Below are positions 31,143 to 39,038 of a stretch of 64,000 nt of DNA, piece by piece. Within the stretch, counting starts at the first letter, position 1. Every line of letters starts with the position of its first letter. The translations under genes were made by a program, and so were the position numbers. This DNA comes from Bacteroides sp. (lineage in GTDB: Bacteria; Bacteroidota; Bacteroidia; Bacteroidales; Bacteroidaceae). The notes under the pieces were generated by a model that saw only the letters and a program-made list of their open reading frames with translations, ran no database searches and had not been told where the DNA came from. The stretch lies in NCBI GenBank assembly GCA_020861095.1, contig JAJBTC010000196.1:1-64000 (forward strand), in the 5' to 3' direction.

Positions 31143-32078
31143 CTATTTGATGTGGATAAGGGGACGGCCCGGTTCACGCGTGTAGGTGAAGCGAAGGTCC
31201 TTTTGTAATATCTTCAGAGCGGCTTCGATACCGTCTTCCTGACGGAACTTTCCGCTGTATCGCCGGCTGGTATCGGTGCCAGGTTGCAGATGGATCTGTA
31301 CGTTGTAGTATTTCTCCAATTTTTTCAGGATCTGCCCGAAAGATTCGTTATCGAAGCAGATCAATCCTTCTTTCCAGCGATACGTATGGAGACCGGTGAT
31401 GGGAGAGATCGTTAATTTCCCTTCTGACAAACGGACGGCCTGGTCAGGCTCCAATACGATGGTTTCTTCGTCGCGTGTTACCTGTACCGATCCTTCCAGC
31501 AGGGAAGTGGTGAAGGAGTCATCCTGTGAATAGGCCTCTACATTGAACGTGGTTCCCAGCACTTCTATATCTCCATATACGGTATGTACCACAAAGGGTT
31601 TTCCGGGCTGGTGTGTCACTTCGAAATAGGCTTCTCCGTCTAAGGTAATCTCCCGCGACTTCTCTGTAAATAGTCCCGGATACTCCATCTTCGAACAGGA
31701 ATTGAGCCAGACAGAGGTTCCGTCGGGCAGCGTAACGTGTATCCGTTGGCCGATAGGGACTTCTAAGGAGAGCATTCCCGGTTCGGGAAGAGGGTCGTTC
31801 CCGAGAAGCCATATAGAAACGAAGAAGGTGATGGCTACGGTAGCTGCTGTTTGCAGCAGGGTACGCATGGGAATGGAGGCACGAAGACGCTGTCTCCGGG
31901 AAGCCGGTCTGACTCTCTTCCGGGGATCATACACCAGCAGGCAAGTATCGAACAACTTTCGCTCCCGCAACAGGATATCACGATGGGCCGGAGAACTTTC
32001 CAGCCATTTTCTGATCTCTGATTCTTCTTCCGGGGAGGTAGCACCCTCGAAAAAACGGTATAATGTCTCTTTATCCAT
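31143..32078 (-). CDS. FecR-family anti-sigma factor
   Basis: SLEVPIGQRIHVTLPDGTSVWLNSCSKMEYP; ITLDGEAYFEVTHQPGKPFVVHTVYGDIEVLGTTFNVEAY. Confidence 0.95.
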   Translation of the reverse strand: MDKETLYRFFEGATSPEEESEIRKWLESSPAHRDILLRERKLFDTCLLVYDPRKRVRPASRRQRLRASIPMRTLLQTAATVAITFFVSIWLLGNDPLPEPGMLSLEVPIGQRIHVTLPDGTSVWLNSCSKMEYPGLFTEKSREITLDGEAYFEVTHQPGKPFVVHTVYGDIEVLGTTFNVEAYSQDDSFTTSLLEGSVQVTRDEETIVLEPDQAVRLSEGKLTISPITGLHTYRWKEGLICFDNESFGQILKKLEKYYNVQIHLQPGTDTSRRYSGKFRQEDGIEAALKILQKDLRFTYTREPGRPLIHIK

Positions 32079-32375
32079 ACGTCTGTCTCGAAAGAAACCG
32101 ATCGGGCTTTGTGTGGCTTCTTAGTAGGATAGCAGATGAAGGAGCTTTACCCCTAGTGGAAAAATGTATTTTTTTCTAAAAAACGAAAAAAGAATCCCGG
32201 TCCCGGCCAGAACCTATAGCAGGTGTATACACAAAGACGGTCATATAGAAAAGAGGTAGGAGCGGTAAATGTGCAGGTAAACAGAGTTGCTGAGGTAAGC
32301 TTTCTCTCCGGCCGGGAAACATCCGGTTACGCCTGTCTGTCCGTGAAGTCATCCCGATCTTTCAGCAAAACGACT

Positions 32376-32936
32376 TCAATGCATAAAATAAAAAAGAAAA
32401 AGGGGCAGATAGTCTTTGAGCTCTATCCGCAACTCTTTGAGAGCTTTGGAAATATGGAACTCTACCCCTTTGACAGACATATGCATGTGTTGGGCGATCT
32501 CTTTCTGAGAGATATTTTGCATGCGGTTCATCAGAAATATCCGGCGGGTGCGTTCGGGCAGCCTGGCTAAGGCGCGTTCTACCAGCTGCTCTGCTTCGGC
32601 AGTGAAGATCTCATACGGTTCGCAGGCCTCCAGGGTAGAGATACGGGTAGATAATTCCCATTGGGCATGTGCGATCAATTTATCTTTCACCTCTTCCTGC
32701 AACTTTTTGTGTTGCAGGTAGTTGAGGCATTTGTGTTTGATGATGGTAAGCACATAGGCGGGTATGTTCCTCTCGTTCTCTAAGCGGTGCCTGTTTTCCC
32801 AGTAATAGAGCAGCGCATCGATCACATAATCTTCGGCAATGTCCGGATCCCGTACATAGGTCTGCGCGAAACGAATGAACCGTTCTTTGTAAGAGAACAG
32901 ATGATTGAATGCGGCCAGTTCGTTTCGTGTACTCAT
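32376..32936 (-). CDS. ECF RNA polymerase sigma-70 factor (FecI-like)
   Basis: MSTRNELAAFNHLFSYKERFIRFAQTYVRDPDIAEDYVIDALLYYWENR; region 4 LPERTRRIFLMNRMQNISQKEIAQHMHMSVKGVEFHISKALKELR. Confidence 0.95.
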   Translation of the reverse strand: MSTRNELAAFNHLFSYKERFIRFAQTYVRDPDIAEDYVIDALLYYWENRHRLENERNIPAYVLTIIKHKCLNYLQHKKLQEEVKDKLIAHAQWELSTRISTLEACEPYEIFTAEAEQLVERALARLPERTRRIFLMNRMQNISQKEIAQHMHMSVKGVEFHISKALKELRIELKDYLPLFLFYFMH

Positions 32937-33173
32937 AATAGGGGTATTTTCCAAACAAAAGTAATAAAATAAATCAGGAAAAAAGCAGGGATCCGGCAAC
33001 TCTTCTGGTGTTCCCGTAACCCGATGGAGAAAAAAGAGACAGTTCGGGGCTTTGGGTATAAAGCTGATAAGCAGGAAATATCTGAATTATTTACGATGTA
33101 CGGACGAATGATTGGCAACCGGAATTGCATCTGAGTATGTATAAATCCTATATATACTTCTATCTCCGATAAC

Positions 33174-33440
33174 TTGTAGAGACGCATATTTGCGTCTCCA
33201 TATTTGCGTCTCAGCACACCGAATGGGAATGTATATACTCTGTGGTATGCTTTTTTTGTTGTACATATACCGCGGAGATGCACGCCACCTGCATCCCGGA
33301 GACGCACGCCTCTGTGTTGGACGTACACCGCGGAGACGTAAATATGGAGACGTAAATATGGAGACGTAAATATGGAGACGCACATATGGAGACGCACATA
33401 TGGAGACGCAAATATGGAGACGCAAATATGCGTCTCTACA
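33174..33440. repeat. GACGC-family element with internal 14-bp expansion
   Basis: Starts TTGTAGAGACGCATATTTGCGTCTCCATATTTGCGTCTCAGCACACCGAATGGGAAT; ends ..GCAAATATGCGTCTCTACAGGG. Confidence 0.75.
33332..33429. repeat. 7 x 14-bp tandem array
   Basis: (GGAGACGTAAATAT)x3 (GGAGACGCACATAT)x2 (GGAGACGCAAATAT)x2 = exactly 98 bp. Confidence 0.92.
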
Positions 33441-33911
33441 GGGCATCCTCTTCTCTGTACATGATATGATAGGAACGTATGTGGTGGATGAGTGTATAGA
33501 CAAATAGTATACCGCTTGTCTTCGGACCGATACGGGAGTATATATACAATTCATGGATGAATACTTACTTATCATCGTAAATCGTCACGACCCTTGGGTG
33601 GCAATGCGCTGACCAGAGTCATGAGACAGCCCTATCTCCTGAATAACTTTCGATGGCTCAGCATTGGCCTTTCCGGAATTACCGTACTGAACCAGGGGTC
33701 GGTGAAGCTAATCCAGGAAAAGGTAAAAGGGGAATGGATGCTAAACTTTTTAAACATTATTTTGTTAATGTAAAATGAAGGTAAGTGTTTCCTTTTCGTA
33801 AATCATCTGCTTTTTTGTACAGATCTGCATGGTAACATAGTACATATACAGGATGAAAGTTTTTACGGGAAGACACGGACTGTACTTTTATCTGATTAAT
33901 CCGTTCTATAC

Positions 33912-34865
33912 ATGAAGAAAATTTGTTTATCTCTCTTTTTTCTGACGCTCTTTTCACAGGGTTTCTCTCAGGTCCAGGCGCAATACTATGAATTTACCAC
34001 GGAGGCCCTGGGGCTTTTCGAAGAAGAAAAATACCTGCAGGCGGCACGCCTCTATTCCAAAGCTTTCTCTTTGCCTGAGGCTCCTGTCGCCGATACGGAT
34101 CGCTACAACGCGGCTGCCTGCTGGTCCATGGCAGGCCGGATAGATTCGGCTTTTGTTCAGTTGTATAAGATCGCGGGCAATGGAGATTATGAAATGCTGG
34201 AATATATCAACGGAGATACGGATCTGGACAATCTCAGATCTGACTATCGCTGGGATGAGGTAATGAGTCTGCTGCGTACCAATAAATTGCGTGCGGATAT
34301 CCGCCTGAACCGTCCTTTGATGGCGAAACTGGAAAAGATCTACGATGATGTATTGCTGTATCGGAATCAGTATCAGGAAATACGACAGCAATACGGTCCG
34401 CAGTCCGACCTGCTGGTGGCACAATTGGATCTGATGCGCGAACAGGATTCTATCCAGCTTGCCGAGGTCACCCAGATCTTAGACAAGCGCGGATGGTTGG
34501 GAAAGGAGATCGTGGGCCGGAAAGGAAATCGCGCATTCTTTATGGTATTGCAATATGCCGACCCGGAGGTGCAGGAGAAGTACCTGCCTATGATGCGGGA
34601 GGCGGTAAAGGCAGGAGAAGCCTATCCGGCCGATCTGGCTCAGCTGGAAGATCAACTCTCTATAGAGAAGCATGGCAAACAGTTGTATGGGACTCAGATC
34701 GGATACGATGCGGAGAGCGGCAGGTATTATATATATCCTGTGGAAGATCCTTACCGATTGAATGAAAGGCGATCGGCAGTAGGGCTCAACCCGATGCAGG
34801 ATTATCTGAATCTGTTTGGCCTGGTGTGGAACCCGCAATTGTACGGCCCTGCTTCGGAAGAATAA
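33912..34865 (+). CDS. Exported hypothetical protein, TPR-like N-terminus (DUF6624-like)
   Basis: Signal peptide MKKICLSLFFLTLFSQGFSQVQA; TPR-like region; C-terminal ..GTQIGYDAESGRYYIYPVEDPYRLNERRSAVGLNPMQDYL. Confidence 0.7.
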   Translation: MKKICLSLFFLTLFSQGFSQVQAQYYEFTTEALGLFEEEKYLQAARLYSKAFSLPEAPVADTDRYNAAACWSMAGRIDSAFVQLYKIAGNGDYEMLEYINGDTDLDNLRSDYRWDEVMSLLRTNKLRADIRLNRPLMAKLEKIYDDVLLYRNQYQEIRQQYGPQSDLLVAQLDLMREQDSIQLAEVTQILDKRGWLGKEIVGRKGNRAFFMVLQYADPEVQEKYLPMMREAVKAGEAYPADLAQLEDQLSIEKHGKQLYGTQIGYDAESGRYYIYPVEDPYRLNERRSAVGLNPMQDYLNLFGLVWNPQLYGPASEE

Positions 34866-34946
34866 AGAGTAAAAAATAAAAAAGTGATGGGGATGCTATT
34901 GTGCTCTTTTTAGATAAGAGTTTGTCAATCAGACGTTTTTTAAATG

Positions 34947-34988
34947 AAAAAACCGGATATAAAGGAAATTCCTGAATATCCGGTTTTT
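34947..34988. terminator. Hairpin terminator between the DUF6624-like gene and tRNA-Asn
   Basis: AAAAACCGGATAT ... ATATCCGGTTTTT. Confidence 0.7.
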
Positions 34989-34990
34989 CG

Positions 34991-35064
34991 CTCTTCCTCT
35001 TGGACTTGAACCAAGGACCCTCTGATTAACAGTCAGATGCTCTAACCAACTGAGCTAAGGAAGA
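34991..35064 (-). tRNA. tRNA-Asn(GTT), copy 1
   Basis: Minus strand TCTTCCTTAGCTCAGTTGGTTAGAGCATCTGACTGTTAATCAGAGGGTCCTTGGTTCAAGTCCAAGAGGAAGAG; full cloverleaf, anticodon GTT; CCA not encoded. Confidence 0.95.
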
Positions 35065-35530
35065 ATGTTTGTTTCAATGCGATTGCAAAAGTAATAGCTT
35101 ATTTTGATATATGCAATTTTTGAGAAATAAAAAATAGGAATTAAATCGTTAGCCGCTGGTTTATAGATAGATGGTGACTTTCACTATGGACGTCCGGAAA
35201 GTGACGGATCGTGGGGCGGTGAGATCCGTACCACGTTCTGCATATTCAAAAGTGTACCTACGCTCCTTCGGAAATTATTTACTTAAAGTTTTTGTATTTT
35301 CTGCCTTCACACCTTCACAGGGATATATAAGGTGTTGTATACGAAACTATTAAATGTGAAGGCAGACTGTTTTTTATGCTTTCACCTGCTTTCACGCCTT
35401 CACCGTGTATCGTCCGGGTTTGGGTTGACTGGTTGGAATGTATTCATCCTGTTACAGATAGTTCTCTCTTCCCTTTTGTTGAAAGAAAAAAAATGGTGAG
35501 TTGTTATCTGTATGATCTACTGGAAGTTCT

Positions 35531-35820
35531 GTAAGCACGTTCGATCCCAGCCCGACTTGTCCCGATTTATCGGGAGGGTAAGGAGAAGTGCAGGGAACCG
35601 GAGCGAGCCGCCACCCTGGGTATACACAGATGCGAAACAAAGAGTGCTGAAAGTACGACCGAAACTTAAGATGTTCCATTTCTTTCGATCGTACTTTGAC
35701 TGCGTCTACCGTTGGTTCAGCACTCACTTACGTATGCGGTTCGCAGCCCAGGGTGGTGTCAGACTACACTGCGTTTTGTCTTCCTGACCCTGGGCTGGAA
35801 TCGGCCGTGTTTCCAGCACT
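35531..35820. repeat. Long-hairpin dispersed repeat, copy 2
   Basis: GTAAGCACGTTCGATCCCAGCCCGAC..GAGCGAGCCGCCACCCTGGG ... ACTTACGTATGCGGTTCGCAGCCCAGGGTGG..CCCTGGGCTGGAATCGGCCGTGTTTCCAGCACT. Confidence 0.75.
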
Positions 35821-35867
35821 TAGAGATAGACCGATTTTTCCATGTGGAGACCGCTTCTTTTCCTGCT

Positions 35868-36131
35868 TTATAAATCTGCTGGTTTTATAATAAGCAGATT
35901 GTTATCTACGATTACATCTACCTGGCTGTTAATGGGAAAACCTACCCGATCGAGCCATACTCCCATCAGTCGCAGAAAAGGAATGGATTTGAGTCCGTTG
36001 CTGCTTTTTTTGTTGACTACGCTTTGGGAAGAGACAGTAAGCCGCCTGAGGTGCAGACTTTCATCTGAATTTTTGATCTTTAAGACTTTGGCTTTGAGAG
36101 ACTTTTTACCGGAGGCTTTCGCCGGGTTCAC
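35868..36131 (-). CDS. SymE-like (type I toxin-antitoxin family) protein
   Basis: ..RRLTVSSQSVVNKKSSNGLKSIPFLRLMGVWLDRVGFPINSQVDVIVDNNLLIIKPADL matches the SymE-family pattern (L.GkWL..aGF..g..v.v.v..g.L.i.p). Confidence 0.72.
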   Translation of the reverse strand: MNPAKASGKKSLKAKVLKIKNSDESLHLRRLTVSSQSVVNKKSSNGLKSIPFLRLMGVWLDRVGFPINSQVDVIVDNNLLIIKPADL

Positions 36132-36205
36132 TTTTTTGGTAGTTCTTTTTAAACTGTTCGGTATAACAAAAAAATTAAAGGGTGAATAAAGAAAGGCAGG
36201 TCTCG

Positions 36206-36343
36206 CCGAACAGTTTACAATAACATAATATTATATATGTCACCAAAAAAGTTTCGGGACTTGCACCCGTAAGCCTGCCTTGTTTTCTTTTAAAATCTGA
36301 GAATGACATGTTATTAATATTATTTATATGTAAACTTATTCGG
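36206..36343. repeat. ~38-bp imperfect inverted repeat flanking a 61-nt centre, upstream of the SymE-like gene
   Basis: CCGAACAGTTTACAATAACATAATATTATATATGTCA (36206-36242) versus complement of 36304-36343, CCGAATAAGTTTACATATAAATAATATTAATAACATGTCA. Confidence 0.7.
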
Positions 36344-36412
36344 TACTGCAAAGATAGGAAATAGTTACCAAAATCTGCAATAAAATCTTTCATTAATGAT
36401 CAGGTATTTAGT

Positions 36413-36545
36413 TTACAATGTATCTATAGTGCTATAGACACGAGCGATTCCAGCCCAGAGTAAGGTGAAGTGTAGAGGAACGGAGCGAGCCGCCACACTG
36501 GATATAAAAATGATGATAAAAAGTGAGTGCTTCCAGCACTTTTCA
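36413..36545. repeat. Long-hairpin dispersed repeat, copy 3 (truncated)
   Basis: TTTACAATGTATCTATAGTGCTATAGACACGAGCGATTCCAGCCCAGAG..GGAGCGAGCCGCCACACTGG; shares its left boundary with copy 1 (TTTACAATGTATCTGTAGTGCT). Confidence 0.7.
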
Positions 36546-36987
36546 TATTTGCTGGTCAGATCTATCCATTGCCTGGTTGACTTCGTAAATCTGCGATTCA
36601 GGAGTCTTTTATAGGAAATTGTGTCTGATCTCCTTCCACTAAAGAGAAGAAAAACCGTTTGGGTTGACTGGTTAAGTGTATTCATCCTATTATAAAGAGG
36701 GGGCTTCATCACTTTGGTTGAAAGTCAGTTTGATAGAAAGCCTACCCTTCCTGCTTTCCGAAGCAGTGATCGATGTAGTAATCGAATAGTAAACGACGAA
36801 ACTATATATGGAAGCGATATACGATAGAGAAGAACTTATCACGTACACTCTGCGCCCTGAGAGGGGTATACCCAACAGACATAGTGGTTTGCGACTTGTT
36901 CCGACTGTCCTGTAGGTGTGTAGGCATTACTGTATCCGGGTGTTCTTTACAGGATAGGGTATTGTTTATTCCATGGTATCTTAGTAA

Positions 36988-37075
36988 TCCCATGCCATGG
37001 GACAATACGTCCCGCGGCGTGAAACGATATATCCCACGTCGTGAAACAATAAATCCCACGGCGTGGGATCAGGAA
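36988..37075. repeat. 4 x 22-bp degenerate tandem array
   Basis: TCCC anchors at 36988, 37010, 37032, 37054: TCCCATGCCATGGGACAATACG / TCCCGCGGCGTGAAACGATATA / TCCCACGTCGTGAAACAATAAA / TCCCACGGCGTGGGATCAGGAA. Confidence 0.8.
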
Positions 37076-37569
37076 TGTATCTGTATACGTGCAGATGGTT
37101 TCCTGTGTGTTGACAGCCGTTCAACAGTGTTTTTCTTCGCTTTACCTGAAAGAGTCCGGGTATCTCTCTCATGAACTCTTCCGGAACAGGGAATTGTATA
37201 TGCGTTTGGTTATTTTGTTGAAGTAATTGATTGATAATTAATTGAATATTGTATTTAGGTAAGCTGTTTATGTGTGAAGGCGTGAAAGCAGGTGAAAGCA
37301 TAAAAAAGTAGTCTGCCTTCACACATAAAGAACTGATATAAAGTTATTTCGTGCTATCGGTGAAGGCGTGAAGACAATAATCATAAAAAATCTAAGTAGA
37401 AAATCCGGAGGAATGGTACATGAAGGAAAAGGAATGAAAAGTCCGGTAGATAGTATAGAAAGAAATTACAGGATATTCCGGAGTCTGTTTACCCGGACGG
37501 TGGTACGCTGCAAAGCGGAAGAGATACTTTTCATAAAAAAAGTACGACCACCGGGTCATACCTTTTTTG

Positions 37570-37643
37570 CTCTTCCTCTTGGACTTGAACCAAGGACCCT
37601 CTGATTAACAGTCAGATGCTCTAACCAACTGAGCTAAGGAAGA
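37570..37643 (-). tRNA. tRNA-Asn(GTT), copy 2
   Basis: Identical 74-nt sequence to copy 1, with similar 5' flank (GCAAAAGTAATAG). Confidence 0.95.
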
Positions 37644-37695
37644 ATGTTTTTCTCAAATGCGATGCAAAAGTAATAGGATATTTTGAAATATGCAA

Positions 37696-37703
37696 TATCT
37701 TTG
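37696..37703 (+). promoter_or_regulatory. Candidate -7 box TATCTTTG
   Basis: TATCTTTG 17 bp upstream of ATG 37720; supports the shorter start for the kinase. Confidence 0.45.
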
Positions 37704-37719
37704 CAGAAAATTTCTAAGA

Positions 37720-38706
37720 ATGGACAAAATTATTGGACTGGGGAACGCCCTGGTGGATGTACTTGCAACACTGACAGACGACTCAATATTACAACAAATG
37801 GATCTTCCGAAAGGAAGTATGCAATTGATAGACAGCGATAAATTACAGCAGATCAATCAGGTCTTCAGTCGTATGCAGACTTATCTGGCAACCGGTGGAT
37901 CGGCAGGCAATACCATACTCGGTCTGGCGTGTTTGGGAGCAGGTACCGGATTTATCGGTAAGATCGGTGAGGATGCTTACGGTGAGTTTTACCGGAACCA
38001 TCTTGTCCGAAACGGGATCGAACAGAAATTGCTGGTTTGTGATCTGCCCTCGGGAGTGGCTTCTACCTTTATTTCTCCGGACGGTCAGCGGACATTCGGC
38101 ACCTTTCTCGGGGCTGCTTCTACACTGAAGGCCGAAGACCTCTCTCTGGATATGTTCAAAGGATACTCGTATCTGTATATAGAAGGATATCTGGTACAGG
38201 ATCATCAGATGATCCTGAGGGCCATCGAACTGGCTAAAGAGGCCGGCTTACAGGTCTGTATGGACCTTGCCAGCTACAATATCGTAGAAGGTGATCTGGA
38301 ATTCTTCTCTATGCTCATCAATAAATATGTGGATGTGGTCTTTGCCAATGAAGAAGAGGCCAAAGCATTCACGGGAAAAGAACCCGAAGAGGCACTGGAT
38401 CAGATCGCGCATATGTGCAGCATAGCTGTAGTGAAGGTAGGCGCGGGCGGTTCTTATATCAAAAAGGGAACGGAGACAGTGAAAGTGTCGGCAATCCCTG
38501 TGCCCCAGGTGCTGGATACCACAGGCGCGGGAGATTATTTCGCAGCCGGATTCCTGTATGGACTCACCAGTGGCTACTCCTTAGACAAATGTGCTAAAAT
38601 TGGTTCCATTCTGGCAGGGAACGTTATACAGGTGATCGGTACAACGATTCCTCAGGCTCAATGGGATGAAATAAAGTTAAATATTAATGAGGTTCTGTCG
38701 GAATAA
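37720..38706 (+). CDS. PfkB-family carbohydrate/adenosine kinase
   Basis: MDKIIGLGNALVDVLA; LATGGSAGNTILGLACLG; LDTTGAGDYFAAGFLYGL. Confidence 0.93.
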   Translation: MDKIIGLGNALVDVLATLTDDSILQQMDLPKGSMQLIDSDKLQQINQVFSRMQTYLATGGSAGNTILGLACLGAGTGFIGKIGEDAYGEFYRNHLVRNGIEQKLLVCDLPSGVASTFISPDGQRTFGTFLGAASTLKAEDLSLDMFKGYSYLYIEGYLVQDHQMILRAIELAKEAGLQVCMDLASYNIVEGDLEFFSMLINKYVDVVFANEEEAKAFTGKEPEEALDQIAHMCSIAVVKVGAGGSYIKKGTETVKVSAIPVPQVLDTTGAGDYFAAGFLYGLTSGYSLDKCAKIGSILAGNVIQVIGTTIPQAQWDEIKLNINEVLSE

Positions 38707-38838
38707 ATCCGGAATACATTATTTTTACACTTCAGAAACTGCTTTGATTTTACTCGTTTTTTTGTTTGGTCTTATTTTTAGTCAGATCTTTCTGTTTCGG
38801 ATGCGATAACCAACGGTCAGCAAAGTCAATAACGGACC

Positions 38839-38893
38839 ATGTAGAGACGCATAGTTGCGTCTCCATATTTGCGTCTCCATAGCTGCGTCTTCC
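38839..38893. repeat. GACGC-family repeat with ~3 copies of the 14-bp unit
   Basis: TGTAGAGACGCATAGTTGCGTCTCCATATTTGCGTCTCCATAGCTGCGTCTTCC. Confidence 0.8.
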
Positions 38894-39038
38894 TGTTTTC
38901 ATCTGAAAGAAGACAGGAAAAGATAACAACCAGGCGGTCAGCGAAGCTAAAAAGAAGACAGAACAAAAAGCGAAGAATACAAGGTTCAGTCATTCGTGGA
39001 AAATCAGAATAGTTTCTTTAACTTAACCGAAATAGAGA

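Noticed and set aside
33174-33440. CRISPR array
   Set aside because: 14-bp contiguous tandem units without spacers; no cas genes in the window.
33087-33575. ORFs of 154/162/66 aa with repetitive MRLHMCVSICASPYLRLHIYVS peptides
   Set aside because: Translations of the 14-bp repeat array; not a plausible protein.
35512-35890. Several 60-90 aa ORFs in the tRNA-Asn interval
   Set aside because: They overlap the long-hairpin repeat and have no recognisable features; only the SymE-like ORF has family support.
36413-36712. 99-aa minus ORF near the truncated hairpin repeat
   Set aside because: Composed of repeat sequence, no domain resemblance.
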